From Sinorhizobium alkalisoli (GTDB lineage Bacteria; Pseudomonadota; Alphaproteobacteria; Rhizobiales; Rhizobiaceae): a DNA stretch of 64,000 nucleotides. The stretch is from positions 392,425 through 456,424 of the forward strand of contig NZ_CP034911.1 in NCBI RefSeq assembly GCF_008932245.1, written 5' to 3'. Positions within the stretch are counted from its first letter, which is position 1; every line of letters begins with the position of its first letter. Shown here piece after piece: positions 9,017 to 19,247 of this stretch. A program made the translations under genes and the position numbers. The notes under the pieces were generated by a model. The model saw only the letters and a list, made by a program, of their open reading frames with translations. It was not told the DNA's origin and did no database searches.

Positions 9017-9948
9017 GCGGAAAGCGAGTTTGGGTCGCAGGACATAGGGGAATGGTCGGCAGCGCTATCACCCGGTCACTTGCCTCGGAGGATTGCGAAA
9101 TTATCGTAGCCGACAGGCAAAAGCTTGATCTGACGCGGCAAGAAGATGTTCAGCAATTTCTGCTAAAGGAAAAACCGCATGCGGTCGTAATGGCCGCAGC
9201 CAAGGTTGGCGGTATACTGGCAAATGACACGATGCCCGCCGACTTCATCTATCAGAACCTGGTGATGGAGGCCAACGTGATCGAAGCCTCGTTTCGAAAT
9301 GGCGTTGAGAAGCTTCTATTTCTTGGATCGAGTTGCATTTATCCGAAGTACGCTTCACAACCCATCAGAGAAGAGGCGCTACTGACTGGTTCGCTTGAAC
9401 CGACCAACGAGTGGTACGCAGTTGCAAAGATTGCCGGCGTTAAGTTGTGCCAGGCCTACCGCAAGCAATACCGCGCGGACTTTATCTCGGTCATGCCGAC
9501 GAACCTCTATGGGCCTCGCGATAACTTCGATCTGGTCACCAGTCACGTCGTGCCCGCGTTGATACGCAAAGCACATGACGCAAAGATTAGAAATCTTGAT
9601 CGGCTGCGTATATGGGGCAGCGGAACGCCTCGTCGGGAGTTCTTGTACAGTGAAGACTGCGCCGATGCAGTGGTTTTTCTTCTTAAGCATTACTCCGAAG
9701 CGGAACACATTAACATTGGTTTCGGCAGCGACATAACCATTATCGAGCTTGCTCGCCTCGTCTGCGACGTTGTTGGCTTTAAAGGGGATATAGATCTCGA
9801 TACATCCAAGCCGGATGGAACACCACGAAAACTCTTGTCCAGCAAAAAACTACTCTCGATGGGGTGGCGCCCGAAAACCTCAATCGAAGTTGGACTGGCT
9901 AAATCCTACGAGTGGTTTATCCGCAATGTGGCCGATAACCCGCGGTAA
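8995..9948 (+). CDS. nolK: GDP-L-fucose synthase
   Basis: NolK performs epimerisation and NADPH reduction of GDP-4-keto-6-deoxymannose to GDP-L-fucose. The 317-residue protein has the GxxGxxG nucleotide motif ([11 protein letters not shown], about 15-25), AAAKVGGI, the catalytic Ser-Tyr-Lys set (LGSSCIYP, then [11 protein letters not shown]) and [13 protein letters not shown], all typical of WcaG/GMER enzymes. The ATG at 8995 lies inside the noeL end; a second ATG is three codons later. It is the last recognised gene of the nod-box operon. No terminator hairpin with a T-run was seen after it. Confidence 0.95.
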   Translation: MGTMYSLSGKRVWVAGHRGMVGSAITRSLASEDCEIIVADRQKLDLTRQEDVQQFLLKEKPHAVVMAAAKVGGILANDTMPADFIYQNLVMEANVIEASFRNGVEKLLFLGSSCIYPKYASQPIREEALLTGSLEPTNEWYAVAKIAGVKLCQAYRKQYRADFISVMPTNLYGPRDNFDLVTSHVVPALIRKAHDAKIRNLDRLRIWGSGTPRREFLYSEDCADAVVFLLKHYSEAEHINIGFGSDITIIELARLVCDVVGFKGDIDLDTSKPDGTPRKLLSSKKLLSMGWRPKTSIEVGLAKSYEWFIRNVADNPR

Positions 9949-10254
9949 TCGAGCCGAATTCAATTCCTACAGTAAGTTGAAGGACCTGATCTAGAGCTGG
10001 GGCGCCAGGTTCGAGACTCCAGCCGCACGAAGTCCGGGCCGAAACCGGAAAGCTAGGGCGGAGGCGGCGCGCCGGGCAGACGGTGGCGAAGGTGTAGGCT
10101 CATTTGTAGCCGGTCCCGCGGCCGCGCGAACGGGTTCCACGTGGGGGCCAGACCCGGTCAATGTTCCCTTTGGCCGATTTGCCTCATGTTTTAGGATGAG
10201 GTCGCCTCCTCCCGGGCGACTACGCTTCGTCATCCAAAAAGAAGGAGGCACCGC
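9949..10254. other. Intergenic, no gene recognised
   Basis: No convincing coding frame lies between nolK and the IS110 remnant. The stretch from about 10195 on is probably the left end of that IS110-type element. Confidence 0.5.
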
Positions 10255-10364
10255 ATGCAAATCAGGCAGATCGGAGCCGACATCGGCAGGAACAGCTTTC
10301 ACGTGATGGGGCTCGGGACTGAGGCCGACATCGTTTTTCGTCGATAGTTCACTAGGGTCCGGAC

Positions 10365-10790
10365 TCACTGCAGCCACCAGATGACGGCTACGGCGAGAGC
10401 GACGGCCCCCATGAAGTTCTTGATGTTGCGATCGAAGCGTGTGGCGATGCGGCGCCAGTCCTTGAGGCGGCAGAACATACGCTCGATGACGTTGCGCTGT
10501 TTGTAGATGGCGCGATTATAATCGTACTGGACCTTGCGGTTGCGACGTGGCGGGATCACGGCCTCGGTGCCGCGCTCGTGAAGCCATTCGCGCAATGCCT
10601 GGCTGTCATAACCCTTGTCCGCGACGAGCTCCGCGGAGGGCGGCAGGGCATCGATGCACAGCCTGGCCACCTTGCAATCGTGGACATTGCCTGGGGTCAG
10701 GAGCAGGACGTGGGGGCGGCCTTTCGCGTCGCAGACGACATGGAGCTTGGTGTTCCGTCCGCCTTTCGTGCGGCCGATACCATGAGCCAA
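10365..10790 (-). CDS. IS5-family transposase, second frame (OrfB)
   Basis: This frame carries the C-terminal catalytic half: GRTKGGRNTKLHVVCDAKGR, then ELVADKGYDSQALREWL with the second Asp, and YKQRNVIERMFCRLKDWRRI with the catalytic Glu. The end LAVAVIWWLQ is typical of the group. It is probably expressed as a fusion with the frame at 10697-11107 by ribosomal frameshifting. Confidence 0.82.
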   Translation of the reverse strand: MAHGIGRTKGGRNTKLHVVCDAKGRPHVLLLTPGNVHDCKVARLCIDALPPSAELVADKGYDSQALREWLHERGTEAVIPPRRNRKVQYDYNRAIYKQRNVIERMFCRLKDWRRIATRFDRNIKNFMGAVALAVAVIWWLQ

Positions 10791-11107
10791 GGCCCCCCTT
10801 TTCCGCCGCCTGCGCAGCGGTGGACCTTGATGCAGCTACTATCGATGAACAATCGGTCCGGCGCATCCTCGGCTCCGGCAAGTGCGCTGAAAATGCCTTC
10901 CCAGATGCCGCGCTCGGACCAGCGAACAAAGCGATTGCAGAGCGTCTTCTTCGGTCCATAGACGTCGGCGCAGTCCGCCCAGCGGCCACCGCATCGCGGC
11001 GCATGGACGATTCCGCTCAACACGCGATGATCGTCCACGCGCGGCTTGCCCCGCACATCCGTTGGCAGCAGCGGTTCAATCCGTTCCCACTGCGCATCGG
11101 AAACCAA
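10697..11107 (-). CDS. IS5-family transposase, first frame (OrfA)
   Basis: The protein is 136 residues, beginning MVSDAQWERIEPLLPTDVRG, the usual N-terminus of IS427-group transposases. It contains the first catalytic Asp in LFIDSSCIKVHRCAGG. The frame overlaps the downstream frame (10365-10790) by 94 bases; in this group a frameshift in the overlap makes the full transposase. The last 30 or so residues are out-of-frame readthrough. I did not identify the slippery site with certainty. Confidence 0.8.
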   Translation of the reverse strand: MVSDAQWERIEPLLPTDVRGKPRVDDHRVLSGIVHAPRCGGRWADCADVYGPKKTLCNRFVRWSERGIWEGIFSALAGAEDAPDRLFIDSSCIKVHRCAGGGKGGPWLMVSAARKADGTPSSMSSATRKAAPTSCS

Positions 11108-11384
11108 AAGAAATCAGACATCTCATCGCCCTTTCCTCGCGGCAATGAATCATGTCTCAGCGCTCAGGAAAAGCCATTTATGGGTCCTGACCCTAGATCA
11201 CGGCTGATCACGTTCTTCGAACAAAATGCCCAGAACCGTTTCGACATCGCCTTCGAGGCTTATTCCGGCGCACGTTTGCTGGCATTCCAGCGGCTCCCAT
11301 TGTGGCTCGGGCAATTTCGCCCAAATAAGCCGGATACGCTGAAGCAGGATCTGACGAGACTGTCGTTTCTTCTTGCAAACCGGA

Positions 11385-11963
11385 GGCGAACCATACACTC
11401 GAACCAATTTCGATCACTTTACCCTTGGCGAGGCCACCGGCGATTTCTGCCACTGCGGCGGGGAAATTTTTTTGCATGCCCCCCGGGGGGCCGCTTCGCC
11501 TGGCTTCGGGTGACGGGGACGCAGCGTCAGCCGCACGAACGCGAGTTCGGCCAGTTGCGCGGCCACAGTGCGCTCCTGCATGACAGCCCCGAACATCTCC
11601 TCGATCCGTCGCTTCAAGTCTTTGCGCCGCCAGCGCATTACGCCGTCGCGCTCGGGATCGGGGCCGTGTTCCACCGGCGCCGCCAACGCGGCCTTCTGCG
11701 CCGGCGTCGGCCATGGCGGGCGCCCCGGTGACCTACGGTTGGAAAGCCCGCTCAGCCCGTCCGCATTGTAGCGATGGACCCAGTCGCGCAGCGTCTGGCG
11801 ATCCCAAGCCACAGGTCTCGGCCGCCGTCTTACGGTCGACGCCCTCCAAGACCACAGCAATCGCCAGCATCCGACGCGCCCCCCGGGCATCCCGCATCTT
11901 CGCTGCCGCAGCCCGAACTTGCGCCGCCGTCAGGTCCATCCGTGTGATTGCAATCCCTGCCAT
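11385..11963 (-). pseudogene. IS630-family transposase remnant
   Basis: Two frames on the minus strand give an IS630-type N-terminus: MAGIAITRMDLTAAQVRAAA...GARRMLAIAVVLEGVDRKTAAE, then after a frameshift near 11840 DRQTLRDWVHRYNADGLSGL and RRWRRKDLKRRIEEMFGAVM...LAELAFVRLTLRPRHPK. The DDE catalytic core beyond KGKVIEI is missing: the match ends near 11400. The element is dead. Confidence 0.75.
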
Positions 11964-12268
11964 CCAAGCCTCCTTCAGCTCGGGTCGTTGCTTTCATTCC
12001 ATGTTGGCGCAGATTTTCCACGGCAGCGCCGATCTGCTGCTCAGTCCTAGAGCCGGTTGACCTGTTTTGAACAAAGGATCGAAGCAATGCTCGCGCTGGC
12101 TTCTCCTAAGGCTTCCGCCATCTCCATCGTGAATGTGCACGGGGCAATCTCGGCGGCTATGGTACGCTTTTCCTGAATGCGAAGCTGATGCGTAGGAACT
12201 CCATCAGGGCAAGGACTTCGCTGGCCCGATTTAGGCCCCAAGATTCAACACGGTGAGCTTCGCCTCTC
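11964..12268. other. Intergenic, no gene recognised
   Basis: Only short, motif-free reading frames are present between the IS630 remnant and the flavin reductase gene. Confidence 0.5.
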
Positions 12269-12808
12269 TCACTGCTCGCCTAATGGAAAATACCGGCCGC
12301 CACGATAAACCAATGAGCCGCCGTTGCCGATGCAAATGCCGACGACGCGGCCGAGCACAATTACATGGCTGTATCGTTCTATGGCTTCCTCAACCTTGCA
12401 GTCCACGGCCGCCACGGCATCCTTAAGGACAGGCGCGCCGCTGATGAATTGCGTCCACTCAGCACCGCGATAGCGTTCCGCGCCTTTCAGCCCGCCTCGA
12501 CCGGCGAACTGGTTCGCCAGTATCTCGTGGGCGTGGCCCAGGATGTTGACGCAAAAATGCCCGAACCGCGCAACGGCAGGCCACGTCGACGAGGAACGAT
12601 TGAGGGAAACGAGCATGCATGGTGGCTCGATCGAGAGGGCAGTCGCGGAAGTAACAGTTGCTCCTGCACGCTCTTCACCCTCCCCTGCGGTGATGACGCT
12701 AACCCCACCGCCCATCCTGCGCAAAGCACATTTCAGGGCGTCGGAGTTCACCGGGTCTGCGCCATTGCGGATCACTATGTCGGTGTGCACGTGCGGCTGG
12801 TCCGGCAT
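12269..12808 (-). CDS. Flavin reductase (HpaC/FMN-binding split-barrel type)
   Basis: From the ATG at 12808 (AAGGAG eight bases upstream) the protein has 179 residues; the frame is open further upstream but without a ribosome site. It resembles flavin reductase domain proteins that use NAD(P)H to supply reduced flavin to a monooxygenase or halogenase: LKCALRRMGGGVSVITA near the N-terminus, ATVTSATALSIEPPCMLVSLNRSS in the middle (flavin-binding part), FCVNILGHAHEILANQFAG, and a C-terminal half ending LVYRGGRYFPL. It stands alone. The nearest candidate partner is the broken tryptophan-halogenase-like gene at 17105-18573, so it may be an orphaned reductase; this pairing is inference. Confidence 0.8.
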   Translation of the reverse strand: MPDQPHVHTDIVIRNGADPVNSDALKCALRRMGGGVSVITAGEGEERAGATVTSATALSIEPPCMLVSLNRSSSTWPAVARFGHFCVNILGHAHEILANQFAGRGGLKGAERYRGAEWTQFISGAPVLKDAVAAVDCKVEEAIERYSHVIVLGRVVGICIGNGGSLVYRGGRYFPLGEQ

Positions 12809-13339
12809 GGCATTACTCCTTTGTTTAGGAAGCAACCTTCCTCGAGCCGTCTCACCCAACGGGTAAACGGAACAGCGTGCCCATTGATGCGATCTATGGT
12901 GATGTCGCAGGTTTATGCAGCATGCGGCGAGATGCGAGAAATCGCTTGTTTGCATGGCAACCATTGGTGCTGTGAATGCGGCAAGGCATGCATCAGGTTG
13001 GCGTAATCATAGCAGAGCTTGATCGCCCTTGACGAAGAGGTCTTCGTGAAGTCCGGATTTGTGCCAAGTTCGATGTCGCGAGGCCAGTGACAAGCCTTGC
13101 AATTGCACAAGAGCGTCGGCTACCGATCGCGCTTATGGAGCGTCGACCTTGAGCTCCGTAGAAACGTCTGGTGTGACGGCGCTAGAAAAGCCAGACTAGT
13201 CTGCGCGGGTTGGCGCAGGCGATGGATGGGGACTCCTTGGGGAGAGCGATAGCGAGGCAGTCGCACCAGTTCCGGGTGCTTCAGTCGCTCAAGATATTCA
13301 GTCTCGGACCCAGTACGCTCGGACAACTCAAGCACACGA
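12809..13339. other. Intergenic, no gene recognised
   Basis: No frame in this stretch shows a recognisable domain with a plausible start. It may hold the promoter of the flavin reductase gene; I see no nod box or sigma-54 element. Confidence 0.5.
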
Positions 13340-13790
13340 ATGCAGGCGGCTTTCATGGCAAAGTCGTTTGCCGCGGGCCTTTCCCTCGTCGCTCTTGACC
13401 ACGGTGGCACACTCGCTGCCGTGATCGAGATAAGCCAGGTGCAATGGCTGGTCGCCGCGCTTGTTCCCGCGATTAAACGCGAGCCTTCGCAGAAGCTCGA
13501 CGCCGAGCATCGCTGGCGGGCCTGAGGCTGGGTAGCGCCGCCGCGAGAAGGGGCTAGCGCGCCGGCAGTGCCCGCGTGCGGCGCGGCATGATTCAGCTCG
13601 CTTGGCGCTTTCTCCAGTTCCAGAAGGACGGCGCCTTGCCCGCTGGTTTGAAGAAAGCACTGCCTACGGCCGCAAAACCATTCGCAAGACAATGATCGCG
13701 GCGCTCGCCCGCAAGTTGCTGATTGCGCTCTGGCGTCTCGCCACTGCAGGCGAGGTGCCCGAGGGTGTCGACCTGCGGCCGACTTCCTGA
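13340..13790 (+). pseudogene. IS110-family transposase remnant
   Basis: An N-terminal piece (LVALDHGGTLAAVIEISQVQ, then WLVAALVPAIKREPSQKLDA) is followed after a stop and frameshifts by a C-terminal piece (MIQLAWRFLQFQKDGAL, ARWFEESTAYGRKTIRKTMI, then ALARKLLIALWRLATAGEVP). Both resemble one IS110-type transposase whose middle has been deleted. It is non-functional. Confidence 0.65.
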
Positions 13791-13824
13791 GCGATGCGCC
13801 CGCGCCCAAAAAGCAAGAAGCGCA

Positions 13825-14838
13825 TCATTTAGTCTCCTCCCCATTTGATTTGTTGTTTGGTGCGTTCCGGTCGGGTCGCGCTGCCGCGGCGATTTCGTGG
13901 CGGAGCCACTGATGTTCCGGGTCGCGATGGGAACGCTCGTGCCAGATCAACGCAACTTCATATGGCATCAGTTGCACGGGAGGATCGAGAACCGCGAGCG
14001 GCAGCATGGTGGCGATCTGGGTCGCGATGCGATGCGGCACGACGAGGACAAGATCGGTCGCCGCAATCACAACTGCCGCCGTCAGCACATTGGAGACCGC
14101 GATCGGATACCGGTCCCATAGCCCCAGCTTGGAAAGCCCGTCATAGACCTGACCGAAGCGGTCATTGGCGTCCGTCAAGATGGAGGCGTGACGCAACTCA
14201 GCGAAGGTACTTATGCTCCACTCTCGCTCTAGCACTGGGTGGTCGTGGCGTAGCAGACAGGTGAAGCGGTCCGCGTAAAGCTTACGCCGCAAGAAGCCCA
14301 GCGGTGCGGCACCGATCTGCCCGACGGCTAAATCGATCTCACCCTGCTCAAGCCGCCGCAGTGCACAGTCCAAGAGCGGGCTGGTGACAATGTCGAGATG
14401 AGGTGTGCACTCATGCAGACGCGGCAATAGACGCGGGAGCAAAATGAGCGCTTGGTGGTCGGGGATGGCGATAGTTGCCTTCCAGGGCATGTCTCTTGGG
14501 GTTAAGCTGCGATTCACCAGTTCGCGGATCGCGTTCAATACAGACGGCAGCATATTGCCCAAGCGTTCGGCCCGCGGCGTCGGCACCAAGCCGCGCGAGC
14601 CGCGAACCAAAAGATCGTCATTGAACATGCCACGCAGTCTTGACAACGCCCGGCTCATTGCCGGTTGACTTCGGCCGATGTGTTGGGCCGCATGCGTGAT
14701 GTTCCGGTACTGCAACAGCGCCTCGAGCTCCACCAGCAGGTTCAGGTCGATCGATGTCAAGCTCGGCATCTGTCGTTGCTGTGCGGCGTCACTGTCGACG
14801 ATGAACGAATGTGAGCCCTTCCAAACGGAGTGATCCAT
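13825..14838 (-). CDS. LysR-family transcriptional regulator
   Basis: The start at 14838 is chosen because GGAGAG sits seven to eight bases upstream; the frame continues to 14925 without such a site. The 337-residue protein has an N-terminal winged helix-turn-helix (IDLNLLVELEALLQYRNITH, AAQHIGRSQPAMSRALSRLR) and a periplasmic-binding-type effector domain (from about residue 120, ATIAIPDHQALILLPRLLPR). It resembles the NahR/NodD/SyrM branch of LysR proteins in the LNLL start but is clearly less NodD-like than the gene at 15976. Its targets are unknown. It may act on its own divergent upstream region (14839-15975). Confidence 0.85.
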   Translation of the reverse strand: MDHSVWKGSHSFIVDSDAAQQRQMPSLTSIDLNLLVELEALLQYRNITHAAQHIGRSQPAMSRALSRLRGMFNDDLLVRGSRGLVPTPRAERLGNMLPSVLNAIRELVNRSLTPRDMPWKATIAIPDHQALILLPRLLPRLHECTPHLDIVTSPLLDCALRRLEQGEIDLAVGQIGAAPLGFLRRKLYADRFTCLLRHDHPVLEREWSISTFAELRHASILTDANDRFGQVYDGLSKLGLWDRYPIAVSNVLTAAVVIAATDLVLVVPHRIATQIATMLPLAVLDPPVQLMPYEVALIWHERSHRDPEHQWLRHEIAAAARPDRNAPNNKSNGEETK

Positions 14839-15975
14839 AATTTTCTCTCCTCGGACAATGATGTTCTCACCCCACACCCTTGGCCGTTTGCGGGGGATTA
14901 AGAAAACCCTTCCTCCGCCTTTCACGATCGTGAACGGCGGGTCGGTTGGAAGCCTTAGGCTAAGACGATGCGCTCAAGCGTCCGGCGCGGTATGGACATT
15001 GTGCAGGCATTCCCTAACTTGAGTTTAGCTCAACGCGCCAAAACAGCATGCCCGACATATGCCCGACTTATATTCGTTTCCTGAACTCAGTTTATTGGAC
15101 ACCCGGATTGCCAATTATGATCCCTTTGCAACAATGCCTCTCGGCGTGATTTCCACTTTTGCCTGCGATAGTGCAAACGCCTTTCTAGTCGAATTCCCCG
15201 AGAGTGGAAAAATCGAGTTTTCGCATGGCTGTCATCCACGCCATGGATACGTTCGTATTCAAGCTTCTTGGTCAATGTGCTCGTACTAACTAGAGGCCCT
15301 CACCTCCAACGCTCAGGACCTGTGTCGCGCCAGCGGACCTGTCCGGCCGTGTTGATAAGCCCTATGCCAGCGCTGTTTCGCTAACGCTTCTTCGCAAAGA
15401 GTTCCTCAGTCATCTCCGCAGCGCATGTTGGGATTTGCAGTTTGCATGGCAAGGAAACGCCGGAAAGCACTAGGATGTCCTTACTAGTCATTTATCGAAG
15501 AGAGATCCCATTGATGTGTCCACGACGTTGCAGCCCGGAGCCAGGCCCAACAAAGATGATGCGATTTAGCAGTGGGCGGTGGGACGCACAAATTGGTGGC
15601 TGCGTGCTCTGCCGGCGAGCTGACGCACCAAGGCGGCCATACGCTGGACCAAGGCTGCGCGACACCAAAAGCTATTCTGAATCTTGACGCGCGGGTGCCT
15701 GTTCAGCCACGCACTTCATGGCAATTGCATCGCCGCTAAAATGATCATGACGATTAGCTGCGGTCAAATTGACGCGGCCACGTTGTGGTCGATGCGCCCA
15801 TTCGCGTGAAGTGTCTAAGACACGCCAGGTCGAGTTCTACTGAGCGCCTGATCCCTGTTTCGCGGTTTCATAGAGACCCGTGACTGGCCCTGAGCGCCGT
15901 TACCCCGACGGCGTCGAATCGGCAATAGAGTTACTGTTTGGATGTCAATGATCCGCACTGTGGACACGTCAAAGC
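14839..15975. other. Long intergenic region between two divergent LysR genes
   Basis: More than 1.1 kb lies between the LysR gene (leftward) and the nodD-like gene (rightward). Reading frames of 60-80 codons occur but none has a recognisable domain. One isolated ATC-N9-GAT motif (15234-15248) resembles a LysR half-site, but the other half of a nod box is not recognisable. The region probably holds both promoters; size and base composition suggest a decayed insertion, but no IS ends were found. Confidence 0.4.
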
Positions 15976-16926
15976 ATGCGTTTTAAGGGCCTCGATCTCA
16001 ATCTTCTAGTTGCGCTCGATGCTCTGATGTCACAACAAAGCGTCACCGCAGCTGCACGTAGCATTAATCTCAGTCAGCCAGCCATGAGTTCTGCTCTCGC
16101 CCGGCTACGCACCTATTTCGGTGATGAGCTGTTTACAATGCAGGGCCGCAAATTCCTCCCAACTCCGCGTGCCAAAGCTCTTGCCCCCGCAGTCCGCGAT
16201 GTTCTGCTTCATATTCAGTTTTCCATCATTTCATGCGACATGTTCAATCCTGCCATGTCCGAGCGACGTTTCAGAATCATTGTGTCCGATTTCGTGACAC
16301 TTGTCTTCTTCGAAAAGGTTGTAGAGCGTGTGGTGCGGGAGGCTCCAGCCGTCGGCTTTGAATTGCTGGCTCCCGCCGATGAACCCAATGAGCTACTCGG
16401 GCGCGGTGAAATCGATTTCCTAATCCTTCCTGAGCAGTTCATGTCGAACGCGCATCCCCAAGCGAGACTGTTCGACGAGACACTCGTCTGCGTGGGCTGC
16501 GCCATGAACAAACAACTTTCACAGCAGCTTTCCCTTGAAAAATACCTGTCGATGGGGCATGTTGTAGCCAAGTTCGGGCCTGCGGTGAAGCCCTCCATCG
16601 AAGAATGGTTATTGGTCGAGCACGGTCTAAAGAGGCGCATTGAGGTCGTCGCGCCCGGCTTCAGCTTGATCCCGCCGCTGCTGTCAGGGACCGAGCGTAT
16701 AGCGACCATACCCTTGCGGCTCGCCTGTCATTTCGCAAAGATAATTCCCTTGCGGATCGTCGAGCTCCCGCTGGCACTTCCAGCATTTACTATGGCTGTC
16801 CAGTGGCCCGACCTTCACAACAGGGATCAGGCAAGCATATGGATGCAGGAGATTCTGCTACAGGAGGCCGGCCGCATGGCTGCCCCGACTAACGCCAACG
16901 GACGTCCTGGGCCCGGGGGCGTTTGA
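15976..16926 (+). CDS. nodD: NodD-family LysR regulator
   Basis: The 316-residue protein starts [18 protein letters not shown], the hallmark N-terminus of NodD. The helix-turn-helix is at about residues 19-48 ([20 protein letters not shown]), followed by the linker [20 protein letters not shown]. The effector domain keeps NodD-typical blocks: [33 protein letters not shown] and [19 protein letters not shown]. NodD binds nod boxes and activates them with plant flavonoids; the boxes at 6414 and 55314 are candidate targets. Which paralogue it is (NodD1, NodD2 or another) cannot be told by eye. The C-terminal tail ([12 protein letters not shown]) looks unlike other NodDs, perhaps from frame drift at the end. 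Confidence 0.88.
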   Translation: MRFKGLDLNLLVALDALMSQQSVTAAARSINLSQPAMSSALARLRTYFGDELFTMQGRKFLPTPRAKALAPAVRDVLLHIQFSIISCDMFNPAMSERRFRIIVSDFVTLVFFEKVVERVVREAPAVGFELLAPADEPNELLGRGEIDFLILPEQFMSNAHPQARLFDETLVCVGCAMNKQLSQQLSLEKYLSMGHVVAKFGPAVKPSIEEWLLVEHGLKRRIEVVAPGFSLIPPLLSGTERIATIPLRLACHFAKIIPLRIVELPLALPAFTMAVQWPDLHNRDQASIWMQEILLQEAGRMAAPTNANGRPGPGGV

Positions 16927-17104
16927 GAAATGCATTTCATCAGACTTTGACAGTTCTCATGGTGTGCTAGGTGTCGCCGCTGCACGGAGGCCCTTCTCGC
17001 CCTTGCACTTAATGCAGCCATCCATTTGCGTGGTCTGACCGTCGACATGGCTCCTTCTAGCAGGTCTGGCTGGTCCTCGCCTTGCCATTCGTGCGCGGCG
17101 ACAA

Positions 17105-18573
17105 TCAAGGTGAGACTCGTCTCATCCTGATCGTCGCGCTATAATTCGAACAAGAGCTGCCGAGCTCGGCGCGCGCCGCCGCCGGCGGCACTACCCCAAG
17201 AGGGGCCGCCACCGAGAGCCAATCGATCTGACGGAATAGGCTTTGCCACCCGCTTCCGACATGCGGTTCGATATCGATATGGCGCGGTGTGCGTTTTTGA
17301 AAGCAGGCCCTTAACTGGGCATAACTCTTCGGCAACTCGGCCGAAGTTAGTTCTCGCCAGAACGGCGTATCATTTCTGCCACCATAATAGTGCAGCCGGA
17401 GGTAATCGCGGACGCCCGTCCAGGATCGTACGTTTGCGCTGTTGAAGGCTTCGATCGCATGAGCGAGCACGATTCGCCTCCGCTGGCGAGAATACGCTCC
17501 AAATTCCTCAACTGCTCGAAGGTATAGGCGGCAAGCGCAGCCCCCAGGGGCTCGACGAATCCGGAAGCCGTTCCGAGCGCCACCACATTGTTGACCCAGG
17601 CAGTTTCAAAATAGCCTTGATCGAACGAAAGCTCGCGCCTTGGCTGGACATGGTATCCAAAGCGGTGCTGGACCTCCGCCATCATCATCGCATCGTCGGC
17701 ATGTCTGCTGCTGAACACATAGCCGGCCCTGGTGGTGCGATTCAATGGAATCTCCTAGATCCATCCGGCCGTCATGGCGGTAGAACGGGTCAGGGATCGA
17801 AGCGAAGACCCTGCCGTCTGAAGATCAAAGGCTATTGCGCGGTCCGTTGGCAATACACTTCCGAATGTACGCCAACCGGGGCCTAAAGGCACTGCCGAGA
17901 CCCATCCGGGCCAGCCCTGAGGCGTCGACGGCGAAGTCGACCTCGAGTTGCTCTCCTTGGAGCTGCAAGGCGCACACATGGCCCCGGTTATCAAGCATCA
18001 TCTAACATACAGCGCTGTCCCGGGAGGTGATCCCATGTGCCAGGCCAACCCGCTTCAAGTACCGCTCGAAGCAGGCATGGTAGGACGGGTAGAGACCGGA
18101 CTCGCCGGTCGCCAACAACTCGTCGATCTCCTGCTGCGATACATTCCTGGCAATCGCGTCAAACCCCGGAATGCACGTGTGAAGGCACTCCCCCCGCCGC
18201 GATCCTCGCGGACAGCAGAGGAAAGAAGCCATCGACGTGATATACGATCTCCGCAATACCTACCCCGCCGAACAGGTGGTAGTAGCGATCCGGAACTCCT
18301 CCACCAGTCCAATTCTCATAGAGCACACCATGCTTGTATGTGGCACCGGCTTCACCGGTAAAGACGTCCAAGTCGAGACCATTGCGACACAAGGTATCAA
18401 TCAGGTTGAGCGAGCCCCCCTTCCCCGAGACCAAGTGGAAATTCCGCTGGAGCCTCTATGACCGTCACATCCACATTGGGGTCAAAAACACGGGACAACG
18501 CGGTCGCCGCTAGCCAGCCCACAATACCCCCGCCGATGATTCCTATCCGTCTTGCATTCCTCAAATCAACCAT
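17105..18573 (-). pseudogene. Tryptophan-halogenase-like flavoprotein, frameshifted
   Basis: Reading from an ATG at 18573 gives MVDLRNARRIGIIGGGIVGW, the FAD-binding GxGxxG N-terminus, then VDVTVIEAPAEFPLGLGEGG. The frame breaks there and continues as LNLIDTLCRNGLDLDVF, breaks again near 18190 (IPGFDAIARNVSQQEIDELL), then FGSVLPTDRAIAFDLQTAG, NNVVALGTASGFVEPLGAAL and finally SWTGVRDYLRLHYYGGRNDT. Together these cover about 490 residues, the size of flavin-dependent tryptophan halogenases (PF04820-type), with at least four frameshifts. Such enzymes need FADH2 from a separate flavin reductase. As read the gene is dead. Confidence 0.78.
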
Positions 18574-18776
18574 TCACGTTCCAACAGTAATTTGCGATGG
18601 GGAGGGCCGGTTGGCCGACGTCGAGTTATCTCGGGACGTCCGACTGTCTATGCGCCGTGACTAAATGAGATGGCTCCAACTCGCCGCTGGCCTGGGTCGG
18701 CAGCGTTACTCAGTGGCCGGATGGCATTCATTACAGTCCTGGGACTCCCTGATGCATCCAAGCGCGTGATGCCCTT

Positions 18777-19076
18777 TCAAGCCGTTCTCCTTCGACCTTG
18801 CCCCTGCCGGCTGGGCTGGAGGAGTGACAATCTGCCAGACCTTCCCTTTTCCGCGGACGTTCTGGATTGCGCGCCGATAACAAGACGGAAATTGGTCAGT
18901 CCTTTGGGCAGCGCAGTTAGGCAGACCAGTAGGAAGACGCTTCCGATATAAGCCATCTGCAGAAGCAGCGAATAAGCGAGTGTCACGACCAATAAGCTGC
19001 GAACAGGATGCGAGACCGCGAGAGCAATGAAGCACAGGAGCAAGCAAAAGATGCAAGGAAAGGTTCTGAAGGGCAT
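18777..19076 (-). CDS. SyrA-like small membrane protein (copy 2)
   Basis: Ninety-nine residues, ATG with GGGAG six bases upstream. Two hydrophobic segments are evident: about residues 5-22 (TFPCIFCLLLCFIALAV) and 30-53 (VVTLAYSLLLQMAYIGSVFL). The LLQxAYxGSV core resembles the exopolysaccharide production repressor / SyrA family, small inner-membrane proteins affecting succinoglycan production in Sinorhizobium; this assignment is from memory of the family pattern. It is related to the protein at 19856-20089. The last 35 or so residues look unstructured. It follows the second NifX-associated gene by about 170 bp on the same strand. Confidence 0.6.
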   Translation of the reverse strand: MPFRTFPCIFCLLLCFIALAVSHPVRSLLVVTLAYSLLLQMAYIGSVFLLVCLTALPKGLTNFRLVIGAQSRTSAEKGRSGRLSLLQPSRQGQGRRRTA

Positions 19077-19247
19077 TGCGATCTCCCTGGTCTCTTCTGC
19101 TAACTGACATTGCTCCGGCCGCTGGAGAAAGCCTGGAAAAAAGTTCGTGCGATATCATCTTTGCGGTTGCAGTTCGCCACTGCAGCATCGGATTGTAGTC
19201 TTGATGTTTGAGGTTGTGGCGTGATCTTTTCCTCTAAACCAACGGCG

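Larger units (their letters stand above)
10355..11193 (-). mobile_element. IS5-family (IS427 group) insertion sequence, about 839 bp
   Basis: Terminal inverted repeats GGGTCCGGACTC (10355 on) and GGGTCAGGACCC (reading inward from 11193) bound two overlapping transposase frames on the minus strand. Outside lie CTA on the left and TAG on the right, as expected for insertion at CTAG with a short TA duplication. Length and two-frame organisation fit the IS427 group. The element appears complete. Confidence 0.82.
10255..11370 (+). pseudogene. IS110-family transposase remnant, split by an IS5-family element
   Basis: The frame from 10255, after AAGGAGG, begins MQIRQIGADIGRNSFHVMGL, the N-terminus of an IS110-type DEDD transposase with the first catalytic Asp (GADIG). 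It runs into the IS5-family element at 10355. After that element, 11197 to about 11370 resembles the next IS110 segment (an EAxSGARxLA-like block, then ISPK followed by a stop) with frameshifts. The rest of the gene is missing. The second half of this call is weak. Confidence 0.6.

Noticed and set aside
15234..15248. ATC-N9-GAT motif upstream of the nodD-like gene, resembling a nod-box half
   Set aside because: The second half (AAACAAT-N-RATTTTACC) is not recognisable at the right distance, and a single half-site is expected by chance.
15442..15687. 81-codon frame in the gap before nodD
   Set aside because: No ribosome site or recognisable domain; composition looks random.
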